In this document: in pieces, positions 46,666-58,294 of the stretch
How positions within the stretch are numbered: position 1 is the stretch's first letter
Layout of the letters: each line of letters opens with the position of its first letter
Source: Heterostelium album PN500
Taxonomy: Eukaryota > Evosea > Eumycetozoa > Acytosteliales > Acytosteliaceae
Reading direction: 5' to 3'
DNA length: 64,000 bases
NCBI RefSeq assembly: GCF_000004825.1
Contig: NW_008805064.1
Span: forward strand, 2,976,001-3,040,000
Position numbers and translations under genes: made by a program
Notes under the pieces: model-generated
What the model was told of the DNA's origin: nothing
What the model saw: the letters and a program-made list of their open reading frames with translations, nothing else
Database searches by the model: none

Positions 46666-48081
46666 TTATTTGTTAATTTTTGAAGGTTTCCAAACTTGAT
46701 CTTCTTCTTTCTTCTTTTCTTTCTTTTTCTCTTTTTCTTCACGCTCTCTTTCCTTCAATTGTTCTTTCTCTTGTTTCTTTGCTTCTTTTATTGACTTTCG
46801 TTTGTCTTTTTCCGATAGTAGTACAGTTGTTGGTGTTTGGAGGAATGCTGGTGGACCACCGCCAATCACTTGTATGGGTGGTGGCGGTAGACTGCCTGCT
46901 GCAGTTGCTGCCGCCGGCGTCAACGTTGACGCGTTATATGTTGGTGGCGACGCCGACGACGACGACGCTGCCGCTGGTGGCGGTGGCGGAAGTGGCAGTC
47001 CACTGACCTGCTCGTTGATCTGAAGCAGCTCCAGCTCGTTCTGAAGCAGTGCCAGATCCATCTGGACGGATTTCTTGAGGTTGTCGCAAACGTCGAGGTT
47101 GTTGAGGTTGGCAGCCATGCGCTTCTCGAGTTCCTCGAGTTTCGCGTCGAATTGCTTCTTGGGCAGCTCGAGCTGCGCCGACTTTAAGCTGGCGAGATAA
47201 GTGCGAATGGCGCGCAGGTCCTGTGTGATACCGATACCGGTTTGTCGCGCCTGCATAGAGACGTCCGAGTCGAGTTCAATGTCGGTCTCTGTCTTGTAGA
47301 TCTCGAGATCCATGTAGCGGAGCAACTTCATTCCGTGGATCTGATTCTCGACGGCTTCTTTCTCCTTCTCGAGCTTATTGATCTCGGCACCGAGTTCATC
47401 TTTATCGAGCTGCTGCTGCTTCAGCTTGTCTTGCAGTTCTTTCATCTCCTTCTTGAAGGCTTCACGTTTCTGTCGCATCTTCTCCTTTCGAAGATTGTCG
47501 TCTTCTTGTTGGCCGTTGTCGTCGTCGTCGTCGTCATCGCCATGATGTTGTTGCGCACCTCCGGCACTAGCAGTGTCATAGTGTTGTTGTTGTTGTTGGT
47601 TATCATGTTGATCGTATTGTTGATGATGCTGATCATCGTATTGTTGTTGTTGTTGTTGATCGTCGTATGATTGCTGATTACCTCCTGCTGCTCTATGACC
47701 ATATCCGGAGTGATCTTGATCTTGATCTTGATCGAGATACTCAAAGTAGTTGGCTGGAACTCTTCCTACGTAACCGTTGAGATCGCCACACCACCAACCG
47801 TCGTTGTAGTCCTCAGTGATACAAACGATGTCATTCGCTTTGAAACTGATCTCCGTATCGTTGGTGGCATCGAAATCGTAGATGGCACGCACCCATATCG
47901 GTTCGAAAGCATTCGGGTCGTATTCCTGATAGTATTGATCATCATAATAATTGTTATCTACATGCTCTTGTTCCTCAAATCCATCATCATATTCATGTTG
48001 TTCATCTTCATCCCCACCACCACCATCATGATGATATTCATTTTCATTTGAATCATGATAGTGATTATCACTATCTTCCAT
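46666..48081 (-). CDS. SH3-domain and coiled-coil adaptor protein
   Basis: Single exon, 471 residues. An acidic His/Glu-rich start (~60 residues) is followed by one SH3 domain (~64-120: RAIYDFDATNDTEISF, GWWCGDLNGYVGRVPANYF), whose ALYDF-like, WW and P..Y ligand residues are intact. Next come a Gln/His-rich linker, a long coiled coil (~195-275), a helical region with heptads (~275-355), a Pro run (LPLPPPPPA) that could bind another SH3 or profilin, and a strongly basic Lys/Glu tail. The layout suggests a cortical-actin or endocytic adaptor. I do not recognise a named orthologue. Confidence 0.75.
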   Translation of the reverse strand: MEDSDNHYHDSNENEYHHDGGGGDEDEQHEYDDGFEEQEHVDNNYYDDQYYQEYDPNAFEPIWVRAIYDFDATNDTEISFKANDIVCITEDYNDGWWCGDLNGYVGRVPANYFEYLDQDQDQDHSGYGHRAAGGNQQSYDDQQQQQQYDDQHHQQYDQHDNQQQQQHYDTASAGGAQQHHGDDDDDDDNGQQEDDNLRKEKMRQKREAFKKEMKELQDKLKQQQLDKDELGAEINKLEKEKEAVENQIHGMKLLRYMDLEIYKTETDIELDSDVSMQARQTGIGITQDLRAIRTYLASLKSAQLELPKKQFDAKLEELEKRMAANLNNLDVCDNLKKSVQMDLALLQNELELLQINEQVSGLPLPPPPPAAASSSSASPPTYNASTLTPAAATAAGSLPPPPIQVIGGGPPAFLQTPTTVLLSEKDKRKSIKEAKKQEKEQLKEREREEKEKKKEKKKEEDQVWKPSKINK

Positions 48082-48705
48082 GACTAACTATATTACTATA
48101 TTATATACAAAATATTCAAATAAAATCTATTAAATATCACTAGTTTAAATCTAATTATCTAATTAATTATCTAAATATCTAAAATCTAATAATCTATAAC
48201 TATATATCTTTAAAAATAAATAAAAAATAAGAAACTTGTTTAAAAAAATCAACAAATTTATAAATTAAAATAAAAATTTACAAAAATTAATAACCCTTTA
48301 TTGTTCACACCACCAACAAAAACATTATTTTAAAAATTTTTCATTCCCAATTTTGGTTGTCAAAACAAAGATAATTTCAATTTCATTGTTTGGTTACTGC
48401 TGAATTAATAACAATAAAAATACAGTTAATAATCAGTTATTTAGTTATATTTCAATATCTATTAATAATATTTGTTTATGAAATTTTTTAAAATATTTAT
48501 ATTTACTATTATTTTTTTTTTTTTGAATAAAGTTATATAACTTTTTTAGTTTTTTTTTTTGGGTTTTATTTGGGTGATGATATGAACTAGTTTTATGGTA
48601 ATAAGTTAAGTTCAATTTGTTCGTTCTTTTGTTGTTATTATTGTTTTTTGTTAAGTTATTATTATTGTTTTATTGTTATTGTTTAATATTGATTGATTGT
48701 TTAGT
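48082..48705. other. Intergenic region
   Basis: About 620 bases, A+T-rich, holding the SH3-gene promoter and the 3' flank of the RWDD1 homologue. Short TTG/ATT microsatellite pieces lie near 48620-48690. No gene seen. Confidence 0.5.
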
Positions 48706-49674
48706 TTAATTATCTTCTTCATCGAAATCATCGTCATCTGGTAAATCTTCTTCTCCAAATAATGACCAATCGACTTGTGCAGCGACCTCCTCGAGTTTCG
48801 GTTTGAGTGCGGCGACCGAGATATTCGATGTCTCTTCGCCTTCCTCCATGAATTTCGAATCGGAGAGAATCAGAGATGAATCGATTTCAAATAGTTTTCT
48901 ACCGGTGATCTTGCCCTGCTTCGACAGGTCCTTCTTGATCGGCTGTGTCTCTGCAATGAACTTCTTTCGCCACTCTAAAAACGCTTCCACTGTCACCGGT
49001 GTACCTTCAAACACCGGTTCTTCCTCCTCGGACTCTATCGATTCTTCGTTGTCCTCTTCCTCCTCGACCGAACCATCTGTATTATTATTATCTAACCATT
49101 CTTTAATTGTACCTGCCTATAATTATAATATAACAACACTTATATTAATAAAAACAAACAAACAAACAAACAACAAATCATCTTTTTCTTCACCCTCTTG
49201 AATATCTTTAAACTTACAAGCATAAAAATCATTGATGTTCCTATATTCTCTTTTGCTTGACAATCTATATTCTGAATCAATTCTTTGATTCTATCTTTTG
49301 TAAGTTTTTCAGTTGGTATTAATTCTATAATCGGTACTTCATTTGGGTATTCAGGTGTAAACTTTATATCTAATATAACTCCAACTATATATATATGTAA
49401 TGTATTAACACATTAATAAATGTTAAAATGAATTGTATCTTTATTGAATTGTATTATTTACCATGATTATCTTCACCACTTGGATTCGGTAGTAGTGTTA
49501 TCTGTATATTATCATCGTTGATCGCTATATATTGTAAAATCAAAGAAAAATGATCATAAATGTAAGTAAGCTAGATATCACATGTGATCTAACAATCTTT
49601 TTCAACATACACTTAAAACTATCCATATAGATAGCACTTAAAGCCTCTATTTCCATTAACCTTTCTTCTGACAT
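48706..49674 (-). CDS. RWD domain-containing protein 1 (RWDD1/DFRP2/Gir2) homologue
   Basis: Four exons, 49674-49611, 49524-49462, 49384-49218 and 49116-48706, make 234 residues; human RWDD1 has 243. The RWD domain is split over the first three exons: EERLMEIEALSAIYMDSFK, then INDDNIQITLLPNPSGEDNH, then VILDIKFTPEYPNEVPIIEL. Exon 4 carries the DFRP2 part: TPVTVEAFLEWRKKFIAE, ITGRKLFEIDSSLILSDSKF, and the acidic end VDWSLFGEEDLPDDDDF. The family binds and stabilises the translational GTPase DRG2 and, in yeast as Gir2, binds Gcn1. Three introns in the first 300 coding bases hide the start from a simple frame search. Confidence 0.92.
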
Positions 49675-49938
49675 GTCTTTATACTATATAAATATATAAA
49701 TATATATAAAATTAGATATGATTAAAGAAAAAAAATAAATATATCTAATTTTTAAAAAAAAAAAAAATTAAAAAAACGAAATTGAAAGAGTCTGTGTGTG
49801 ATCAAGATTAATGATCAGGCAGTCAGTTTTTTTTAATCAAAATTATTACTAAATTTATTTATTCATATGTATTTGTGTGTTTGTGTTTATTTGGGTGTAT
49901 TATGCGTATTTGTGTGTTTTTATCAAAACATTTAATAT

Positions 49939-51944
49939 TTAATGTTTTCTGGTAATTTGGTTTGTTATTTTTATAACAGGATCGACTACTTTTTTGTTGT
50001 TGTTATTATTGTTGTTTTTGTTTGATGATGGAGTTAACCATTTGGTGAGATATGACTCGATGGTTGCTTGAGCAGCTGGTAGTGTTGGTGGTGATGTTGG
50101 CAGTGGAATCAACATGTCATCGCAGTGAGAGGTTCCATGGATGAGGAGAATCGAGCTTGACGATGGACTCTTTCTGGTGATTGGTGTGGTGATTCCAAGC
50201 GCGTGCCATGGATCGATGTCACCGTTGACATAGAGAATGTTATCGGCATCGGGATTGATACCACCGTACTTGGTAATGGTCCATTCGACATTCGGAGTAA
50301 AGTTGAATCCGAACACCTCTTGACATTGTTTGGTCAAGTATTCAATTGGAATTAGATTTCCAAATGGTTGCTTAGTAGAGTCTGAGCTTTGGTAATATCC
50401 AAATTCTATTATAATAATAATAATAAAATGTTAAATTAATACAAAACAAACTATTTAGTTAATTAGTTTACAATTCTCTATTTGTTTTGTTACTTACCGG
50501 TACATGTTTGGTAGAACCACATCTTTCCACCTTCTACAGATGCATCATTGGTATTATTCTTCATTAGATCAATCATGGTTTCATAGGAGGTATCAGTACA
50601 ACCATCGGTAAATCCTTGCCATACTTTTACATAGTTTGTAATTGGATCGTTATCTGGATTTGTCATAATTTCACATAACTTGGAGAGAGAAAAGTAAGTT
50701 AATATTTGGTTTGTTATTAGTGTTAACAATTTATATTTACATTGGTAATGGTTGCAGCACCTGGAGCTTCAAGATTATATTGAACAGTACCCATGAAATT
50801 GCCTGCCAAACTTTGCATGAATGTGGAGATATCGTCTTGTGTTGCCAATGGTGGACACAAATCAAACAAATCCGATACCTTTTGGAGACCATCACTTGTC
50901 TGCAATAATGTTTGTATCTTTTGAGTTGCAGAAGCAATATTGTTAACACATTCTTGTCCTTTTGAAGTTGTTACTAATTTAAAAATAAAATAATAATTAA
51001 AATTTTGTTAATTAACAAACAAACAATAAATTTCTATTTAATAGCTTACATAATGAATTTTGTACAACCTCTAGGTATTGATAGAAATCGACTTCTGCAA
51101 GAACTGGAGCACTTGAGGAAATGGTGAAATCAACTAAATTTGGATATTTCAATCTGAACCAACTGGTAAGTGCACCACTGTAACTTCCACCAAAACTAAC
51201 CCACTTGGAAGAGGATGTCACATTATATTGTTTTGCAATAAATTGTCTAAATACTGCATTATCTGCCAATCTAAAAAATGAAATGATTAATATTAATCTT
51301 TGGATATTTTTAGATCTAAAAAGAATATAACATACGCTTGATCACTAGATAAATATTGTAAATTCTCTGTTGATATATCTGGAGTTGCAAAGGACTATAG
51401 TAATAATAAAAATTTCAAAATAACTAATTAATTCTATTCTATAACTATCTATAGATTAATAAAGATACATACGGCACCATAATATCTATGTTCAAGTGCG
51501 ACAACAAGAGCATTAAATTGTTTTGCCCAATCTATATATTTTAATCCTAAAACAGTACCAATTGTCATTGGACCTTCACCATTGATCATTATAAACACAG
51601 GTCCTTTTCCATCCCAATATTGATCATTAATAAGATATCTTTGTTGGAATGTCTTTGTATTTTGTTGATCAAAATGGTCCAATTCCTAAAAAAAAAAACA
51701 AAAAATCTTTGTTAACAAATTTTAATTTTATTTTAAATAAAACAATGCTTACTTGTGTAAACCACTGATATTCAACGCCTTTTGAGGAATGTCTATTTTG
51801 TTTTAGGGCATAATCGATTGAGAGTTGGAATTTAGGTTTTTTTCTTAAATCAAAATGTGGATTGAATGCTCTACCTCCGAAAATAACATCAGGTAATATG
51901 GCTAGAATACATAGTGTAACAATTAAAGATAATATTATTTTCAT
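49939..51944 (-). CDS. Serine carboxypeptidase, S28 family (lysosomal Pro-X carboxypeptidase-like)
   Basis: Seven exons, 51944-51753, 51685-51473, 51394-51336, 51270-51050, 50973-50741, 50678-50498 and 50405-49939, give 521 residues. Signal peptide at 1-22 (MKIILSLIVTLCILAILPDV). Family motifs in order: QELDHFDQQNTKTFQQRY across intron 1, VFIMINGEGP, ALEHRYYG, nucleophile Ser in VSFGGSYSGALTSW, catalytic Asp in YVNGDIDPWHALG, and His in IHGTSHCDDM. It should remove residues after proline or other small residues at acid pH in the lysosome, alongside the other digestive hydrolases here. Four sites fit N-glycosylation. The C-terminus ends in an Asn/Lys-rich tail. Confidence 0.93.
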
Positions 51945-52626
51945 TTTATATCTTTATAAAATTATCTATAGATAAATATTAATTGAAAACAAAGAAAAAA
52001 ACAAAACAATAATATTTTATATAAATCTAAAGAAAATTGAACTATTCAATTTAAATTTATTAAATAATTGGGTTGGTTGATTGATTGGTGTTCAGTTATT
52101 ACTTGATAAATAAAAATAATATTTAGTTAGCACACTAAATAAACCATTCTACCACTACATCATATGATTTGGGGGTTTTTGATAAAATTATACTTAATAT
52201 TCTGACAAAGCTGCCAATCATTTTAGTTTTTATTCCACTCATATTTTTAATTGGTTTTTAATACAAAATCCCAATAAATAAATATTGTTCATTAGAATAT
52301 TCTTTTGCATTATCCCATTTAAATGGTAATTCCTGAAGGACTCAATAATTGATTTACAACATATCTTTTTAGTGTTTTAATTATTTTATTTGAATTCTTT
52401 TTCTTTTTCTTTTTCCAAATAAATATTATATTTATTAAATTATCTTTTCTTTTCTTTTTTAAAAAATCCAATAAAATATTGAATATTAAAGGATTGTTTG
52501 GTGAACTAAAATTAATTGAGAGATGTAGTAAAGAAGTTCTTTTTACAACACGATCTAATTAATATATATGATATTATTTTGTTATTATTGATATAATTTA
52601 TAAAGTTATAATGCTGCTGCTGCTAT
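51945..52626. other. Intergenic region
   Basis: About 680 bases, A+T-rich, with the promoter of the S28 peptidase gene and the 3' flank of the RING gene. No gene or structured element recognised. Confidence 0.5.
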
Positions 52627-53701
52627 TTAACTAAATACTACGTCTGTTTTACAAACAGGACAGACAGATTTGATATTCAACCATTTGTCTACACATGTCG
52701 AGTGATAATGATGCATACATGGCAGTGTGCGAAGATTATCGCCCACCTGGAAACTATCCAAACAAATAGAACAATCTTTTTTACATTCTCGTGAGTTATC
52801 TCCATCCGTTTGGAACAGATCATCCAGATCCTTTTGAGTCTCCAGACAATGTAATGGTAAAAGTTCGATTTGCTCCGTTTTAGCACCTGAATAATTTTGA
52901 TTATCAGAGTCTAATGCCAATAACATTTCATAATCTAAATAATATATTAATATTTAAATTTTCATTTGTTTTTAATCTCTAATTTAAGTGAATTATATTC
53001 ATAACACACTTACCATTGGAATTGAAATCTCTGTCAATAAGAGTTAGCTGTAGATTTAGTGGAGCGTTGAGGAGGTGTGAGAAACGGGTGAGTGAAGGAT
53101 GCTGAAGTCTGCCGTGAGTGGTGGGGTTGTGAAGACGATTGACACCCCAGCCATGATGTTGGCCAGGATAAAAAGTGTGTGTATAGACTCCACCCATTCT
53201 ATTCTGAATGATATGACATATCTGAAGGGTGGTAACCAATGAAGCCAACAATATAAAAAACCAAAGTATAGAGTGTGTATAGGTAACATTCACCAACGCA
53301 AACAACAAAAGGAACATCATAAATATTAAAAATGAATTTACACTTCTCTCCACTAAAAATCTCCTTATTATTGTTGAAATATCATTTAAATTATTATTAT
53401 TATTATTTCTATTATTATTATTATTACGATTTATATTATTATTACTACTACTACTACTATTATTATTTATACTACTACTATTATTATTGTTATCTATTGG
53501 AGGTGTTGTACTTGTTGGTGGTGGTAATGGAGTTGGTGACTCTATTACTTGTTCATTATAGTTATTATTGTTATTGTTGTTGTTGTTAATGTTATGTATA
53601 GATAGGCGTCTTGAAGTAGTGGAAGAAGATGCGAATGAAGGTGATGTACCGCCACTTGTTGAAATATCATCTTGTTGATGTTGCTGTATAGTTGAAGACA
53701 T
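52627..53701 (-). CDS. Membrane-anchored RING-H2 E3 ubiquitin ligase
   Basis: Two exons, 53701-53014 and 52934-52627, make 331 residues. The N-terminal ~110 residues are Ser/Asn-rich. Two adjacent hydrophobic segments (~125-145 FLIFMMFLLLFALVNV; ~150-170 ILWFFILLASLVTTL) should cross the membrane as a hairpin. The C-terminal RING-H2 finger reads CSICLDSFQVGD, then LPCMHHYHSTCVDKWL, then CPVC, with all eight metal ligands in order. E3 ligases of this kind attach ubiquitin to membrane proteins in the ER, Golgi or endosomes. Target unknown. The DYEMLLALD sequence before the RING starts at the splice junction. Confidence 0.88.
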
Positions 53702-54113
53702 TGTATTACTGTATTATTATTATTTTTAGTTGTTTGATTAGATTTATTATTGCATATTAATAAAAGTTTAATTAAAAAATTAGTGAATATATAAAAAAAA
53801 AAGATGTTAATGTATTATATTATATTTGCATTTTCGCACACAATATATTGACTTTCAATTTTTTTATTTTTTTTTGTTTTTTTTTATTTTAAAATTCCAA
53901 AAAAAATAAATTACCAATAAAGGTAATAATAAAATAAAATAAAATCGAATAAAATTGTTAACAATAATAAATTTGATCGAATTAGATGATGAACAATTTC
54001 TTAAAAAAAATAAAAAAAGATTTTAATTAAATTTTTAATATAATTAATATATGAGAGAGAGTGTGTGTGTGTGTGTGATAAAACTATTATTATTATTGTT
54101 ATTATAATTGTTG
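53702..54113. other. Intergenic region
   Basis: About 410 bases, A+T-rich with poly-T runs; a short GT microsatellite (gtgtgtgtgtgtgt) at 54059-54078. Holds the promoter of the RING gene; the next gene ends at 54114. Confidence 0.5.
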
Positions 54114-56719
54114 TTATACTATTTTTGAATTACTATTGTTGTTGTTGTTTAGATTTGTCTTGGTGTCTTGTACCATCGAGCGTATTAGTTGACGATAGAA
54201 GTTTGCTTCTTTGGAGCTCTCTACGTAGCGTTCGAATTGATCGAGATTCTCTTGTAGTTTCAGTCGGAGTGTGACGTAGTTGTCTTTGATGAGTGCTATC
54301 ACCTGATCGGAGGTGAGCGATACCTCTTGGTGCTCCGATGACCACTGTTGAATCTTGCCGTTGAAATGCTGAATGATCGTCTTGATATTCAGTAAGCTAT
54401 TCATCAACTGACCGGTAGGATCCTCGATTTCCACCAGCTTTGAGAATGACTCTACCGCTTGGCCAGCTCTAATGATCTCGTAGAACAGATCATCGTAGTC
54501 ACTTGGTTGCGGTAGGAAAAGGTCACCATAATTGATGAATAGATTGAAAATATTAATTGTCTATAGAGTTTATAATTAGCATGTTTAGTTAGTTAGTTGA
54601 TATGTTATGTGGATCTTCCATTTTGTCGATTGTGATTTGATTAATGGTTTACTTACATCGATACCAAGTGGAAGTAATTCAGAGTGTTGTACTTTTTCAG
54701 AGGCGTTAATCGCTGAGATGAAAGAGATAAGAGATGTCCATGTGTCGACCCATTTGATTGGTAATCTTGATTGTGTTTTCTTCTTGTAGGAAACCACTCT
54801 TTGGACACAACTGATAGCTTTCTGATGAATTTCAACCGGTAGTTTACCTTTGAGATTACACTTGATAATTTGATTTACAACATCAATAATATAACATGAA
54901 ATTGGATGTTTTTCAACTTCTTTTGGATCTGGATATAATGATTTCTATTGAGCGTCAATTAACAAATAATTATTAATATTTTTTAAAGAATAATTAATTA
55001 ATCAACAAAAATTATTATATTTACCTTTGAATAAATAAAAATATAGCTTGACGTTTTAACTTCATGGAAATAATCTTCCAATTCTTTCTTTTCAGTCATA
55101 CAAATCAAGATGTTCAATGAGAGCTTGGTAAATAGTACCTTTGATTCTTTGGCGTGATCCGATGCCAGATATCCACCAAACACCAAAAACTGTTTGAGAA
55201 CCTCCGGACAAGTACTGTTGGCCGATGTCAATCCACCATTTATCAAAAGTTTAATGAATGTTTCATTTTGATAGAATAGTTCATATAATATCATTAAACA
55301 TGATCCTGTATCACTTAGAGAACTGTACATTATGAAGAACAAGAAATAAAGAGTTAGAATATCAAAGATAACGAATTAATATTGTGATAATACATACCAT
55401 GGTTTTGCAATAACCGGTGTGTATACCCAACTACTTAGGTAACCACCGAATCTTGACATCACTGTTTGATTTGGTTCTCTGAATTGATCGGCATAGTATT
55501 TGTTTTGATCGTCGAGTTGCGAGGTGATCAATTCCACCAGACCTTTGATTCTCTCGGTGTCGGCCAACGAAGAGAGATTCCTATTGTACGGGTTCAATAT
55601 TTCATATTTCTGAAAGTTTGACAGGTACACCAGTATTGTCAATGCATTCAATCTCTGTGGTTTGGCCAATTCCTTATCGTTGATGGTATCGACCAACGAC
55701 ATAAACATATCGACCACCATAAAGAACTGTAGCAATGTATTTTGATTGATAAATTCCGTTGCAGTCACAATAATATTCAACAAATTAATAGTCAGCGATT
55801 TTACTTTTGCTAAAAAACAACAAATGACATTATTAGTCAAACCCGCCGATATACTTTAATAACATAATAAATACATACCATCTGGATTTTTTAAGAGTTG
55901 TTGTAAATCGATAATCAATTGTTTGAATACATTATCTGCATTCTCAATACCACATAGAATATTCAATATGTCAAATCCAAAGTTATTAAATTTCTTTCTG
56001 AAAATACTTCTTAAAATAATACTAAGTGTCTGGAAATAATGATAATAAACAAGTTAATAAAAATGGTTGTTATTATTGTTGTTGTTATTGTTATTGTCTG
56101 CTTAACAACTTACCTCTAAAATATGAACGATTCTAATTGAATCGGAATTCTTTAGCCAATTGCAACATTGTGTAAAGATTAGGTTGATGTTTGGTTTCAG
56201 TGCGAGGAGATGATCCTCGGAGGTCAAGATGATGCAACGCTCCAAGAATGGGGTGTTCACTTTGATGAGGAACAGCTGCTCCCAGAACGATGGTTGGTTG
56301 GCCGATGGATCTTCGCCGTTGAAGAACGCTTCGTAGATCTCTACGAATTTCTCTTTGAGTGCTTTACGACCACCGACATTGTCTTCCTTGCGCAGCAGGA
56401 TCTCAGTGTGTCTCGGTCCTTGTTGTTCCTGTAGCATCTTCAATCGATCGTATTCCTTCATAACAAATATGTCAGTATCGATATTCTGTGGAAACTCCAT
56501 GAGAAACATTGAGAATAGCATCTTCTTCTCATAGCAATAATAGTAGAAAGGATCGGAAAGTGAATTCGAACAACTTTGAAATTGTTGTTGTTCTTGTTTT
56601 TGATGTTGATGTTTTTGTTGTTGATGATGATGATGATGATGTTTATTTATATAATAATTATAGAATCCAAGATTGATTGTTGAAGTTATAATTTCATCAT
56701 TCTGATCTCTGTCAGACAT
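54114..56719 (-). CDS. ARMH3 (C10orf76/UPF0588) homologue, armadillo-like helical protein
   Basis: Six exons, 56719-56114, 56029-55879, 55809-55398, 55322-55025, 54944-54657 and 54560-54114, give 733 residues in one frame. The family's N-terminal motif is clear: LKEKFVEIYEAFFNGEDPS and SFWEQLFLIKVN. The remainder is helical ARM/HEAT-like (LTINLLNIIVTATEFINQNT; FGGYLSSWVYTPV; SLSDTGSCLMILYELFYQN; LPIKWVDTWTSLISF), ending near GDLFLPQPSDYDDLFYEIIR. A His/Gln insert lies near residue 25-50. Human ARMH3 binds the Golgi exchange factor GBF1 and PI4KB and supports PI4P at the Golgi; a similar role is inferred. Confidence 0.85.
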
Positions 56720-58294
56720 ATTATTAATATTAAATATATACTTAAGAGAAATATGACAATGTTATTGTATTTTTAACAACAACATTAACAAAAACAATAT
56801 TGATTTTAAAACAGCAGCAACAACAACAAAAGACGATAGTTGTAATTAAAAGTCAAAGTAGGAGGAGAGACACAACAAGCCTAACAACAAAAACAAAAAG
56901 CAAATATACAATGAACTAATTATAAACTTTAATTAATATAATTATAATGTTATATTTGAAATGAGTGTTATCTAATCAATTATTTTTAAATTATTATTAT
57001 TATTGTTTTTGTTATTTTTATTATTATTATTATTGTTTCAATGTTAGAACATTGATCATCAATATATAGTAATACTACTTATTATTAGCCACTACTATTT
57101 TATTATATTGTTATTGTTACTGTTACTGTTATGCTATTGTGTTGAACAACAACAATATTCATTCATTAAAATGAACACTAATAGTACATAGACATTGTAA
57201 TATCACTTCAGTTTTTATAGTGAGTGTAATTTAGTGTTGATTTTTTGATTTTATCAGGTTTAACACTCTAAGCACATTCTAAATCCTATGGGTGTTAAGA
57301 GAAATATAAAGACCCACTCACTACAACCTTTATATATTTATATTTATTCTAAACAAACCATCATTTAGTGGTATGACTGTGTTGCTTTACTATATTTTTA
57401 TTACTATATCTTTGTGTGATTGGTTGTTGGTTCGATTTGTATTGAATGAAGTAGCTGTACTTATTATACTTGATGTATATGTGTGTATTGTAGTTAATCG
57501 AAACTATATTAACTTATATGTTTAAGAAAGAGAATGAATGATGATTCGATTGCTATGAGAGAATTATGAAAAAAGCGGGAAATATTTATCATACATACTC
57601 TAAAGTTCAGTAATTACAGATATTTTCGAAACTATTTTAACAAATGTTATTATTGATTGAACTAATATAATATTATCTATCTACTAACTAATATATGAAA
57701 GTAAAGAAAGTCAAAGACTATATATATATATTAAATTGCAAGTCAAAAAAAAAAAAAAGAGCAATTTCATAAAAAAAAAAAAAACAAACAATAAAGTCCA
57801 AAAATAAAGTCAATAATGTTTGTCTATTTTTCAAGTTTGGTGTTGTTAGGTTGTGTGTATTTAACTATTCTATTCTAATATATATCTTGTTGTTATAACA
57901 TTTAGTTTTGTATTTTTTTATTCTCTCTTAACCCTAAAACCTTTTTCATTTATTTTTTTTCAGTGTGTGAGTCACCACCACATATTTTTCAATTTATTTT
58001 TAATTTTTTTTTTTTTTTTTGGATATTTATTCTCCGACATGTCTTTGTCTGTGATTTGTGTCACTTCAATTATTAAATTTATTTTTTATTTATCATAAAG
58101 TTAACTTATTTGAATATCAATTCTGATACAAAATCTTGCCTTTTTTCTGTTGTTGAATTATTTCCGCGGTTATTTTTATATAGTATTTAAAACTTTTATA
58201 TTCAATTATTATGAATGACATTCCATCAAAAATAAATTAAAAAGAAAATTAATATTGTTATAAAAAGATAATAATATGTTTAAGTTCTCTTCAA
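56720..58294. other. Gene-poor intergenic region
   Basis: About 1.57 kb, A+T-rich, between the ARMH3 start and the ankyrin relic. CAA-rich stretch at 56808-56900 reads as short poly-Q in one frame without a start. TTA/ATT and GTTACT microsatellites at 56990-57130, poly-A at 57745-57785 and poly-T near 58000. No gene recognised. Confidence 0.45.
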
